A stretch of DNA of 64,000 nucleotides from Amaranthus tricolor (taxonomy: Eukaryota; Streptophyta; Magnoliopsida; Caryophyllales; Amaranthaceae). Location of the stretch: the NCBI RefSeq assembly GCF_026212465.1, contig NC_080047.1, positions 34,077,007-34,141,006 of the forward strand, read 5' to 3'. Both the position numbers and the translations under genes were made by a program. The notes under the pieces are model-generated. The model had not been told where the DNA came from. It ran no database searches and saw nothing but the letters and a program-made list of their open reading frames with translations. Of the stretch, positions 34,602 to 45,409 are shown piece after piece (positions within the stretch are counted from its first letter, which is position 1; each line of letters opens with the position of its first letter).

Positions 34602-34609
34602 TATATAAA
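34602..34609 (+). promoter_or_regulatory. TATA box of a promoter with no assigned gene
   Basis: TATATAAA is followed by a pyrimidine-rich leader with a (TC) run at 34659-34699. The leader then reaches GTACAAATG with the next bases GTGATT at 34735, a plausible intron donor. The layout resembles plant housekeeping promoters with a leader intron. Confidence 0.55.
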
Positions 34610-34655
34610 CCAATCCCCCACCCCAGTCCAAACCTTACTCACTCGTCCATCCTCC

Positions 34656-34658
<3 letters not shown>

Positions 34659-34699
<41 letters not shown>
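34659..34699 (+). repeat. (TC)n microsatellite in the predicted 5' leader
   Basis: About 20 TC units. Such runs are common in plant 5' leaders. Confidence 0.9.
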
Positions 34700-34705
<6 letters not shown>

Positions 34706-34959
34706 AACAATTTTCAGAACAAATTGTACAAATGGTGATTTTGGATCTGATTTTAATTCTTTAATATTAATCGTTTACGAAATGGGGATTTGATTTTACT
34801 TGGTTTTGTATCTGGATTTGCATTAGATCTGGGTTTTTCGAGTTGACCCTGTTGGTTCTGGTATAGTCTTTATACTCTTTGCTGTGATCTATTTCGGTTT
34901 AATCATCATCTGATATGGTTTTTTTACTCTTGGTTCTGATTTGGGGTTTATTATGATTT

Positions 34960-35935
34960 TGATTATATTTTTATTTTGATTATCTCTTTGATTTGGTTTT
35001 ATTCCGAAAATCACGATCTGATTTTAGTACTTTCTCTGATCTGTTTTATGTTGTTTTTATGTTGATTATTTTTCTGATTTCGATCTGCTTTATTTTAGTC
35101 TTCTATCATGTTTTTTTGATCTGATTTTGATTTTGATTATGTTTTTATTTTGATTATCTCTTTGTTTTGGTTTTAATCCGAAAATCATGATCTGATTTTA
35201 GTACTTTACCTGATCTGTTTTCATTTATGATAATCTTGCATGTTGTTTTTATGTTGATTATTTTTCTGATTTTGATATGCTCTGTTGTAGTCTTATGTCA
35301 TGTTTTTTTGATCTAATTTTGATTTTGATTATGTTTTTTTTATTATCTCTTTGATTTGATTTTAATCCGAAAATCATGATCTAATTTTAGTAGTTTAACT
35401 GATCTGTTTTCATTTTTGATAATCTTGCATGTTGTTTTTATGTTGATTATTTTTCTGATTTTGTTATGCTCTGTTGTAGTCTTATGTCATTTTTTTTATC
35501 TGATTTTGATTTTGATTATGTTTTTATTTTGATTATCTCTTTGATTTGGTTTTAATCCGAAAATCATGATCTGATTTTAGTACTTTACCTGATCTGTTTT
35601 CATTTAAGATAATCTTGCATGTTGTTTTTATGTTGATTATTTTTCTGATTTCGATATACTCTGTTGTAGTCTTATTTCATGTTTTTTTTGATCTGATTTT
35701 GATTTTGATTATGGTTTTTTTTATTATCTCTTTGATTTGGTTTTAATCCGAAAATCATGATCTGATTTTATTACTTTACCTGTGATTTGTTTTCCATTTA
35801 TGATAATCTTGCATGTTGTTTTTATGTTGATTATTTTTCTGGTTTTGATCTACTCTGTTGTAGTCTTATGTCATGTTTTTTTGATCTGATTTTGATTTTG
35901 GTTATATTTTTATTTTGATTATCTCTTTGATCAGA
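34960..35935 (+). repeat. About 190-bp tandem repeat, five copies
   Basis: The landmark GTTGATTATTTTTCTG recurs at about 35061, 35253, 35442, 35632 and 35826, so the period is 189-194 bp. Each unit contains AATCCGAAAATCATGATCTG or a close variant. Units differ by scattered substitutions. Confidence 0.88.
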
Positions 35936-36092
35936 TTTTTATTATGTTTATTAATATTGATCAGATTTTTATTATGTTTATAAATATTGATCAGATTTTT
36001 ATTATGTTTATTAATATTGATCAAATTTTTATTATGTCAATTAATATTGATCAGATTTTTACTATGTCTATTAATATTGATCAGATTTTGCT
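35931..36092 (+). repeat. 33-bp tandem repeat, about five copies
   Basis: Units with TTAATATTGATCAGATTTTT repeat every 33 bp, directly following the 190-bp array. In one frame they read as an 11-residue repeat, which I regard as incidental. Confidence 0.88.
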
Positions 36093-36225
36093 TATGTTAC
36101 ACTCATTTAAATGGTTCTGTTTTTAGTACTGATTTTGGGTCTATGTAGTTCTGATTTTGGTATATTACTTCCTTTGTTCTATTTTCGTTGCTACATAAGA
36201 ATACGTTGCTTGGTTGCCTTTGGAG

Positions 36226-36480
36226 ATGGAAACAAAGGAAAATTCGCCCGACTCATTAACTGATGCCCAAAGAGAATGTATCAAATATGACAATATCTTT
36301 GGTTCGTGGTATGATCATTATTATTTGAACTGTGGGGAATTAAATTCTCTTGATCCTGAACAAGAACCCCCACCTTGGTACTACGGTTTACCAAATGAGG
36401 AGGATTATGCATTATTTGAGAAGGTGGAACCTAAATCAAAGTGGCCACGCAAGACGACAATCTGTGGTCTTCACACATGA
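36226..36480 (+). CDS. Unrecognised 84-residue ORF inside the mariner-like element
   Basis: I do not recognise this protein. It starts METKENSPDSL and is acidic and rich in aromatic residues (GSWYDHYYLNC, PPPWYYGLPNEEDY), ending near KSKWPRKTT. Codon content looks coding rather than random: there is no stop over 255 bp in AT-rich DNA, and the composition is Glu/Tyr/Pro-rich. It starts 58 bp inside the left inverted repeat, on the strand opposite the transposase. It may be the coding exon of the promoter and leader intron upstream (34602 onward), or a host fragment captured by the element. Expression is unproven. Confidence 0.45.
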   Translation: METKENSPDSLTDAQRECIKYDNIFGSWYDHYYLNCGELNSLDPEQEPPPWYYGLPNEEDYALFEKVEPKSKWPRKTTICGLHT

Positions 36481-37118
36481 GCATTCTAACTTTTATTTAA
36501 TTATTTATGATGATGTTTATGCTGATGAAAAATGTTGTCTTGTTTGCTATGCTATGTAGTGTGTCCCATACTTATCTGCTTTATCAATGATGATTGTTAT
36601 TTGTCTGATGAAATGTGTATATTGTAATTTGTTTCATTGCCACCTTAGATTACTTGACATGAGCATGAGATATTAACATATTTATAACTTGCCAAATGAT
36701 GTTGTTTCATTTCCACACCAATTTCTTGGTATAAGGCTGAAACATAATTAAGTTACTGATTTGGCAATGGTTAATGTGTTTTGTCTCAATGCCGTTTCAA
36801 GCACTAAGATGAGGCTGAAATACTTACATTTGTACAATTTCAAATGAAGTTAAACATTAAATCTGAGAGTTAAATAAACGTACACAAGTGAAACTTGGAT
36901 TGATGAATGATGTTTAAGTTGATTAGATTTTTTTTGTGTAATAACCACCTCAATGACTAAATGGAGAAGTGTGCATAAGTTCATAGTAACAAAATGTTGT
37001 CTTAAATATTCTTTCCTTTACAAAATGTTGATCCATGTCTACATAACATTGTAATGATTTATAAAATGTCTACTTAACTAAAGTTAGACAACCCTTGTGA
37101 TCCAAAAATGTAAGGGTG

Positions 37119-38725
37119 TTAATCCATTTCTACATATTGATAATTAATTTCAATATGTTGTGGAAGATCATTGAGATTAATTATACCATGAGATAAAAGT
37201 TGACGTGCTACATCTATAAGTTCTTGAGGAATTTCTAATTGTCTTGGCAACAAACCCAACCTGTCCAATCTTTGTTTTCCAATGTGTGGATTCTTGTAAT
37301 TATTACCACCTCTAGCTTTCAACACCTCTATCATGCATAGTTGATATTGTATCCACGTGTAGTTCAAAAGTTTTGGTTCAAAATTGTCGTATGCATCATT
37401 GACCGCCTTGATCAAATCTTTGAGGTCTTTCGGGAATGACTTGAATTGAATTGATTGTAGTGCACTAAACAAACCCAAATCTAAGATGTCCATATTTGAA
37501 CTGGATGTCGGTTGACAAACTAGTCTTATGTTAAATCCATCTTTGTTGGATTCTTCATTGAATGCTTGATCATTTGTTAAAATATGTGGCTCGGCATTAT
37601 CTTGTTGAATCCAAATATCTTTGTCTCCATTTGCTGGCCATTTCAATCTGATTGCTGGTAGAACTTCGTTGATTAGTTTGTCTCGAATAACATCTCGTGT
37701 AACTTTTGTTATTGCTCTTAGCTGTGGTGTACCTACTGGTCTGTTTACTGACCTTCTCAATGCGTGATAAGTTTCTGTGAATGGAAAAATTCCTATTTTT
37801 CCATCCCACAACACTTCTCCAGTGGAGCTAATTTGAGTTCTTGCAACAGCTGCTATAAACATTACTTTACCTATAAAATTTTTGTTCCGCACACACCTAT
37901 ATGGTTCTTCCTCTTCCTAAGGGAATAAATAATACCTTTGTGTTTCCCTACTCATGTAGAACCATTTTTCATCGACGTGTACGACATTATACATCAAACT
38001 GAACTTTGATAGGTTGTCTACAGTAGGTGGTATTATTTGGGATAGAATAAAGTTGAGTCTTCTTATTTTGTGGTCATGACAAAGTTTTGGTTTAATAGAA
38101 TTTGTATGTGATCTAATATTACCAGATTTCATCATTCTATAAACTTGTGAATGCCCAATGCCTAATGCACTTGCCATTGCTCTAACTGTGGTCCTCTTTT
38201 CAATTAGAACAACATTAAGCAGAGTCATGTCAAAGACTCTTGGTTTCCTACCAACTCTCCCTCTTTTTCTACTATTAACATCAACTATACAATGTGATTT
38301 TGCATTGCTGTTTTGGCTGATTCCCAAAGCCTTGCTACTGTTCACCTAGATGTGTTATGTTGCAATGCAATTATTTTTATTATACCCCATGGCAAACGTC
38401 TATTCGGTTCTTTAGACAAACAAGTTAATTGCTGTATAATTAACTTTTTGGTCTGAACTATCAATTCCCTCTTGCGACATATTGGTTGTTGCGTTGAAGT
38501 TTGTTGTTGGTTTGGTTCAGCTACTGTTTCCTCCTGTGAGATTGATTGACTTTGGCTAATGGGATCCTCTAAAGTCAAACTGACATCTATGTTTCCATAA
38601 TTTTCACTTGTGTACTCCTCATAAATGTCAAATTTAGAATCTATATTAAGGTTTTCAAAGTAAGAAATAAGTACCTCAATATCAGGATTGATGAATTCCT
38701 CTTCTTGATCTTGAACATCATCCAT
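37119..38725 (-). pseudogene. Mariner-like transposase, broken
   Basis: DDE/D-type transposase of the plant mariner group. The ATG is at 38725. The acidic N-terminus leads into helix-turn-helix DNA-binding segments (LTCLSKEPNRRLPWG; later ALGIGHSQVYRMM). The catalytic residues are visible: NVVHVDEKWFY (first Asp), IWIQQDNAEPH (second Asp) and MDILDLGLFSALQ (third Asp), the last 39-type spacing being typical of plant mariners. Lesions: a TGA stop near 38345, a frameshift just after it, and a TAG at 37919-37917. The final frame ends at 37119. The element itself keeps both ends. Confidence 0.88.
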
Positions 38726-39656
38726 TTGCTTTTTTTGATTATTTGAGCTTTATATTGTTTTCTCACTACCCTCCCCCCCACTAATGTTGTGGTTTATTGT
38801 TGGTTTTGTAGAATTGATAAAAGAAATAAGATTGTAGCTCACCTAACAAGCTATTTTACCTTTTTCTTCTTCAATAACAATAATAAAAATATTATAGTCT
38901 ATAAAGCAAACCACCAGCTACATTGTAGCTCAGTCAATTTTTATTAAGAAGTGTGCACATGCAATTTGTAGCAAGAATAACAGAACAGAGGAAGTATTAT
39001 CCTATTTCATCCTTTTGCTTGTGTTATTTTTTACTAGGGTAATTTTTCCTATTGTGTACTTTGAATTACTTATGGCTTGCTCTGCAGGGCTCTCTTTATT
39101 TTAGATTTCTTTGATCACATTTCTCCTACCCTCAGGAAGAGTTGTAATTGACTTATATGTCTTCTATCCTTGAATTATGCTACACAAGAAGATTTATTGG
39201 ATGTAATAGTATAATATGATATGACTCGAGCATATACTGATAATCATGATCGAAAACGATATATCCACTTCAAAAATGAGATTTTAACATAACAATGTTC
39301 GTTGGTACTTGGTAGGCATAAGCAAAAGGGTTATTCACGCTCAATCATCTATTTTGATTTTGCCAATCCTAATTCTTTGGTTATTCATTTATTCATTTTT
39401 GTAGTCTCTTCGTTCTAGTACTAAAATTGTTTTATTTGTCACTTATGCTTCATTTGATGGATTCACTCAAAAATTAAAGTATTTAATTATGTATAATTAA
39501 AATTACTAAAGTTAATATCTATTAAATTTACACTGGAATAACTATAAAATACCATTAGATTATTTTTAATTTATAGATTAAAATTAAAATATTATTTATG
39601 TTTGTATTAACTTACAAACTTATGACAAATGCATGTATTGATCTTTATATTTAATA

Positions 39657-39866
39657 CTCCGTCTTTAACAAAAATATAGTCATTTGAAAACTTTTTAACT
39701 TTGTCTTAATATGCAGTTTAATAAAACATTTTATAATTTAAACATCTAAATATATTAACAGTTTAAAAATTATGTTATTATTTGTATCTTAACTTACAAT
39801 TAAAAAACAATTGAGAAACCATAAATTATGATTTATTGATAAATAATGCTTAGAAATAAAATGGAG
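39657..39866. mobile_element. Stowaway-like MITE, 210 bp
   Basis: It begins CTCCGTCTTT after TA (39655-39656) and ends AAATGGAG before TA (39867-39868). The short inverted end fits the plant Stowaway consensus. No coding. Confidence 0.55.
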
Positions 39867-39886
39867 TATAAGTAAAAAAAGTTATA

Positions 39887-40136
39887 CTTCTTCCGTTTCA
39901 ATTTACTTGCAACGTTTTCTTTTTACGCAGTCTAATACACTAATTCAATCCTTAATATGTCTAATTATATATAGTAAAAAATTATAAAAATTTTATATTA
40001 ATAATCTTTGCAATGACACGAATTAAACAAAATTTCACTTGATTATGTAATCTATAGATTAAAAATTAATCACAAATCAAAAATGATAAATAAATAGTAT
40101 TATTTTGTATAATGTTATAAGTAATTTGAAACGGAG
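39887..40136. mobile_element. Stowaway-like MITE, 250 bp
   Basis: It starts CTTCTTCCGTTTCAATTTAC after TA and ends TTGAAACGGAG before TA (40137-40138). It is homologous along its length to the copy at 40575: both contain TTTACTTGCAA and CACTTGATTATG-like segments. Confidence 0.75.
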
Positions 40137-40574
40137 TAACTATTAATAACAGTAGTGACAAGCTTCCTTTAACCAGTATTCACTTCTTCACAAGTCAATC
40201 AAAACTCAAAAAGTACATTAGTTTACTTCTCCCACCGATTTATATGGAACTCTTTAAGCCATACCCAAAAATTGCAACATGAAGGTGTTTAAAAATTGCC
40301 ATTTAGAGGGTACTTTGGTAATTCAAGAAAGGAAACGTCAATCAGCAAAAAGACGTTTGTGAAGAGAAAGATTTGATAAGAGAAACAACATCATGTCCAA
40401 TCTTCATTTTATATTTTCCTTTTAACATAAAATAAAAATTAATAAATAAAGAATTATTTAAGAAAAAATGGATATTAACAATAAATAAAAAATGAGAAAA
40501 AATTCTATGGATAAAATAAAAAAAAACGTATGTATAGATGAGATTAAAAAAATTAAATAAAAATAAAAACAATA

Positions 40575-40834
40575 CTACCTCCGTTCCAATTTACTTGCAA
40601 TATTTATTTTTTTCACGCAGTTTAATAGATTAATTAAATTCTCAAAATCTCAAATTATATATAATAAAAAAATTATAAAAATTGAATATAAAAAATCTTT
40701 GCATTGAAACGAATCAAATGAGATCCCGCTTAATTATGATTTAACTTATATATTAAAAACTAATCATAAACTAAAAATGATAAATAAATAATACAATATT
40801 TCTAATGTTACAAATAATTTAAAATGAAAAAAAG
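40575..40834. mobile_element. Stowaway-like MITE, 260 bp, second copy
   Basis: It starts CTACCTCCGTTCCAATTTAC after TA and aligns with 39887-40136 in the same orientation. The right end is decayed (AAAATGAAAAAAAG). Confidence 0.68.
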
Positions 40835-41497
40835 TACAAAATAAGTATAACCGATCAAAATAACAATAAATACAAAATAACAAACGAGTAGACTAGTAGT
40901 ACAACTTTTCTCCGTTTCCACCCTATGATCATTTTTTATTTCTTTAACCCTTCTCTTTTCCATTTGCTCAAAATGCCCTAAACTGACCTTCTTCCTCCTC
41001 CCTCTCTCCCTTCATCATCTTCCCAGTTCCTTCAGGATTATAACATCAATCAACTTGTTATAATCTTCCATTCTCACCACCAATCCACCATCCTGCAAAT
41101 CTTATCACCCAAAACAAAAAATATTTATCAAATATTATAATTTTTAAAAATAAAGAAATGAAAAAGCAGATCAGCTACTTTATTAGCTAAGTTACTAGTA
41201 CTCAACAGTGTACAACTCCAAATTTTACATATACCATCCTAAAATCTAGCTAAAGGCATCCCCAACATCATTATATTCTTCATCATAATATCTATCATAT
41301 TTTCTCTTCCTTTCAATAAAGTTTTCCTAGAATTGTTCATTTTCAGGTAAAGAAAAAAAATAATAATAAAAATAAAAAGATTCCTTAATTCCCTCAAAAT
41401 AAACTAAACCCACATCGCATTAAATTCATAAGCTTACTGATCTAAATCTTTACAACATAAAAGATTAAGGAGAGAGAAAAAAAAAAGAATTATATTC

Positions 41498-42118
41498 ATG
41501 GATCTCATTCCACCATCTTCATCATCAACTTCAGCGGGTTCTAACAATGGGCAGCTTAGCAGGTATGAGAATCAGAAACGAAGAGACTGGAATACTTTCG
41601 GGCAATACCTAAAAAACCACCGTCCTCCAATAACATTACCTCGTTGTAACGAGGCCCACGTGCTTGAATTTTTAAGGTATTTGGATCAGTTTGGAAAGAC
41701 TAAGGTTCATAATCAGGGTTGCCCTTTTTTCGGGCACCCGAACCCGCCTGCTCCATGTCCATGCTCACTTCGTCAGGCATGGGGATCACTTGATGCTCTC
41801 ATAGGTCGTCTTAGGGCAGCTTATGAAGAAAACGGAGGCCCACCCGAGAGTAACCCATTCGGAGCTCGTGCAGTCAGACTTTATCTTCGTGAGGTTAGGG
41901 ATTCGCAGGCTAAGGCTCGAGGTATCAGCTATGAGAAGAAGAAGCGTAAACGGGCTCCACCCACTAGGGAGATGACTTCACCACCACAACTTCACCATCA
42001 CCACCTCCATGGTGAGTCTAGTTTTAGTGGAAGTTTTTTAACTGGCCTATCTATGGATGATCATCACGGTGGAGGTGATAGTGGTGGTTGTGGAAGTGGA
42101 GAAAGGAGTTTCCCATAA
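41498..42118 (+). CDS. ALOG-domain (LSH) nuclear protein
   Basis: Plant-specific DNA-binding or transcription-regulating protein of the LIGHT-DEPENDENT SHORT HYPOCOTYLS family; relatives act at organ boundaries and in meristem fate. It is a single exon of 206 residues, typical for the family. The Ser-rich N-terminus is followed by the ALOG (DUF640) domain at about residues 22-147: [18 protein letters not shown], then the zinc-ribbon insert with Cys75, His80, Cys87 and Cys89 ([25 protein letters not shown]), and [19 protein letters not shown]. The nuclear-localisation signal is KKKRKR (147-152). The tail is His- and Gly-rich. It most resembles LSH3/LSH4-type members, but I cannot fix the orthologue. 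MITEs lie on both sides. Confidence 0.96.
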   Translation: MDLIPPSSSSTSAGSNNGQLSRYENQKRRDWNTFGQYLKNHRPPITLPRCNEAHVLEFLRYLDQFGKTKVHNQGCPFFGHPNPPAPCPCSLRQAWGSLDALIGRLRAAYEENGGPPESNPFGARAVRLYLREVRDSQAKARGISYEKKKRKRAPPTREMTSPPQLHHHHLHGESSFSGSFLTGLSMDDHHGGGDSGGCGSGERSFP

Positions 42119-42125
42119 ATTTATA

Positions 42126-42214
42126 CTTTTTCTGTCCACTACACTTGCTATTGACAGTGACATTTTCTTCGTAATATGTCATATCGGAATGCCAGTGTTT
42201 GGAAACAGAGGAAG
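42126..42214. mobile_element. Very small Stowaway-like MITE in the 3' UTR
   Basis: CTTTTTCTGTCCACTACACT and the complement of the right end (GGAAACAGAGGAAG) form imperfect inverted ends between TA dinucleotides. It is 89 bp long and starts eight bases after the ALOG stop codon. Confidence 0.5.
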
Positions 42215-43154
42215 TATATAAAAGTATGATCCTGTTATGTTTATTATCATGGTAAGTTTAATCGTATTATGTTTACCCTAGCTAGTTGAGGAGTAGTTAG
42301 CTACTCCATTATGCTATAGCCTATAGTATAGTAGTATGATCTTATATTGAGTACTATTTTTGATATGTATGATGTGATGATGAACATGATCATGGGACAA
42401 ATCAATTACATTTGAATGATTTTGGAGTTGGAATTTGATAATCTTGTTACTTTTTTTTTACTCTAAAAAAAAATGTGTGTAGGACTGTAGGTGTGGTTAG
42501 TAAGAAAAAAATTTCAAAATTAAATTAAATTAAAGTTTGGAGTTGGGGGAAGATATGCATTGGCTTGTCAAATCATATCACTGTGTGCTTGGAGAAAGGG
42601 AGGGGAAATGGAAGAGGGCCTTTTGTGAAGATTTTGTGTCAGATTTGCTTAGCATTTAAGGGTTGTTTTTAAAGTTTTGATTTTTTTTTTGTTTATTTTT
42701 GGTTGCATGTTCAACAAATGTGATTTGGCACTTTTTCCTTTTTTCCTTAAGTTTACCATATTGGGTTTACTAGATGTATCCCATGTCAAAACATTCAATT
42801 GAGAGAATATTCCAACTACTAGGCATTATGCTTTATATAGTTAATTTTATACTCTAAATTAAGTTGCATTGTTTTTGGTTTGCCTTGTATTTAGTAAATG
42901 ATGTTTGGGGAACCTAGCTAGGGTTTATGTTTTAAGTAAGTATATCCACTAAGAGGTGATGTTAAATGGCCAATATCCACAAAACTTTGCTAAATTGGCG
43001 CTACTAGTCTTAAATTTCTAGACCAATTGAAACTTCATCCCAAGAGACCAACTCAAAATAATTCAAAATGTATCACAATTGATAATAGAAAGAATTTGTG
43101 AGTCAAGGAAAGTAATAGTGGATTTAGACTTACTGATACAAAAAATAGTAATGA
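42215..43154. other. 3' flank of the ALOG gene
   Basis: Probable 3' UTR and intergenic AT-rich DNA. No gene or repeat recognised. Confidence 0.6.
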
Positions 43155-43833
43155 TGTAACAGACTCAAAATTCAAATTTTTAATTCAAATCTCTAATCCT
43201 TTGGTTATCTATTTCAAATTATCTTTAATTTCTAAACCTTTTCTGATTTTGTAATTTATTTTAAATATTAAACTTAAAAAAATATTGTTTTGTTTAAAAT
43301 CTTTTTATAAGCATTAAAATATTATTTTATTATTTTATAGTACGAAAAGTAAAATTTTATTATTATATTCACAGTATTGTAAAACGTTACGTTTTAACTT
43401 TCTTTCTTAAACTAACATTACTACTTATTATTTTAACTTTATAACTTTAATTTAATTATTTTATATATAAAAATGAGTCGTAATTTTATTATTAACTTTA
43501 AGTATAGTTTAAATAAAATTTTCTAAGTAAACTACATTATTTCATTATCAATTTACCCATTATTTTAAAGTATATTTACTTGTACATACTAAAAAAAATT
43601 GATGAACCAAAATCCTTTTTATAGTAATGTTCATCACTTACACAAGTTATCACAATTTCCTTACAAAAGCTAACCTTCTTCTACACTTCAAACTCATACA
43701 TATTTACTTACACACTCTAACTCTTACATATTCACTTACACACTCTAAATCACTTAGACAAGTTAACCTTTTTCTATACTCCTAAAATATTTTTTCATAC
43801 AATCTAATGAACTACAATGTTGCCCAAACCCAT

Positions 43834-43841
43834 TATAAATA
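43834..43841 (+). promoter_or_regulatory. TATA box inside the solo LTR
   Basis: TATAAATA followed by CCCC, about 680 bp from the LTR start. It is the probable promoter of the lost retrotransposon. Confidence 0.55.
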
Positions 43842-44977
43842 CCCCTTTAGCCATGGGATCACTTACACTACCATCATCAATTCTTTCTTATATTTTCACT
43901 TCATTTAAATCTTACTACCTTAATACCTTTATTATTAGTTGAAGAAATTCAAGAAGATGGAGCTTAAAACACTCTTTATTTAGCTAAATCACATCATTAT
44001 GGAGTATTATTGGGTTATTACTTTGGGTACTTAATGTATTATTATTTTTATAGTTTGGATTTAATTATTTTGGGAGCTTAGAAGATCATCATTATTTTGG
44101 GAGTTTGGATTAATTATCTTTGAAGCATTATCTATCTTGGAGGGTCTTATTTCTTATTATTTTCCTAATTAGTACTAAGTACTAATCCTTGGTTCTAGTA
44201 TGGTATAACTTCTTACCTTACTCTTTTTGTGGAATTTTACATTATATTTACTTTATAATATGCAAAGTATGAAATAAGTTGATATGTTTTTAATAGGAAG
44301 TTAGTTTAATGAATTTATGATCAAGATTATATTAAGTATGTGTATGTTAAAAGTATTTTTAGTATGTTAATTTAATAATCTTTGAACAAGTTTAGGAAGT
44401 TGGTTGCAAAATTATATTCTAGTGATATTAAGTATGATTTATGTTATAAACTAGTGTTAGTATGTTTATGAGTTAAGTGTTACATTAGAAATGTTATAAT
44501 TTTTTTATGGTAGAATTTTTATTAATATATTTATGTTAGTCTTCAAACTAGTTTATAAGGTAGTAAGTTATTTTATGAACGTATTTTACTAAGTATGATT
44601 ATATTAAGAATATTGTTATTATACTTTATTTTGAGATTTAAGTTAATCCTTAAAGTTATACTCCGTAAATTTCCATGTTATTGCGTAAAGTTTTTATTTT
44701 TGTAAGTGGTTATGTTAATTATTTAAATCTAGGATTTAGTATGATAAATTAAATTAAGTCATTCTTTTTATGTGAAAAGGGCCCAAAACACTCGTAAGCC
44801 ATTCGACCACTATCATATAATAATATAAAAAAGTTTGATTTACTAATTTAAATTATTACAACTATTTTTGTGATAATAATAAGATAACAATTTAAAAAGA
44901 TATTTTTGAGAAATTTTTATATGTTATTAAATATTGAATTGTTTTTCTTGAATACATGAGATTTCATAATAAAAGTA

Positions 44978-45409
44978 CTCCCTTCGTTCTTTTTTTATTT
45001 TTCACTTTGGGTTTTTCACACATATTAAGGAAAATAGAATCTTTGGGTTGTAGTGGGTATTATTTTAATTAAATAGAAGTGTGAAGTAATGATTGTATTG
45101 AAAGTATGAAGTTGTAGTGGGTATTATTTTAATTAAATAGTAGTGTGAAGTAATGATTGTATTGAAAATATGAAGTTGTAGTGGGTATAATTTTAATTAA
45201 ATAGTAGTGTGAAGTAATGCTTGTATTGAAAGTATGAGAGAGAAAATAATTATAAATAAAAGAAAAGGGGTAAATTAAAAGAAAAAAGAGGGTTTTAAGG
45301 GGTAAAAGTGGGATAAAAACTTTTCAAAATTAGCAAGTATTCTAAAGTGGAAGAACTTATGAAACTACTCGTTATAGTAATGTGGAAGATCAAAAAAGAA
45401 CTGAGGAAG
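44978..45409. mobile_element. Stowaway MITE nested in the solo LTR
   Basis: The left end CTCCCTTCGTTCTTTTTTTA and the complement of the right end match over about 30 bp with few mismatches, between TA (44976-44977) and TA (45410-45411). Size 432 bp. Inside are three tandem copies of a roughly 62-bp unit (45045-45230) containing AATTAAATAG and GAAGTAATG. Confidence 0.82.
45045..45235 (+). repeat. Three tandem copies of a 62-bp unit
   Basis: The unit contains GTAGTGGGTATTATTTTAAT and AGTGTGAAGTAATG. Copies differ by single substitutions. It lies within the nested MITE. Confidence 0.85.

Larger units (their letters stand above)
34735..36147 (+). other. Possible leader intron built of tandem repeats
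   Basis: It begins GTGATTTTGG and is very T-rich throughout with recurring GATCTGATTTTG words. Candidate acceptors are TATGTAG at 36147 and an AG just before the ORF at 36226. It contains the two tandem arrays listed below. Intron status is inference; no cDNA is available. Confidence 0.45.
36168..38994 (-). mobile_element. Mariner-like element (plant MLE), 2.8 kb
   Basis: Terminal inverted repeats at 36168-36195 and 38967-38994 match at 23 of 28 (left CTTCCTTTGTTC, complement of right CTTCCTCTGTTC). TA dinucleotides flank them at 36166-36167 and 38995-38996. A mariner transposase lies on the minus strand. About 950 bp between the left end and the transposase stop hold an unrelated plus-strand ORF. 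Confidence 0.85.
38997..41497. other. Region upstream of the ALOG gene
   Basis: AT-rich, with three MITEs (separate entries) and no other gene. The last 550 bp before the ATG are pyrimidine- and AC-rich and are the likely promoter and leader. I do not assign a TATA box with confidence. Confidence 0.6.

Noticed and set aside
34960..35935. Centromeric satellite, because of the near 190-bp period
   Set aside because: Only five diverged units, next to a promoter-like sequence; no sign of a large array.
35944..36126. 60-codon ORF with an 11-residue repeat
   Set aside because: It is a by-product of the 33-bp tandem array; no start context or homology.
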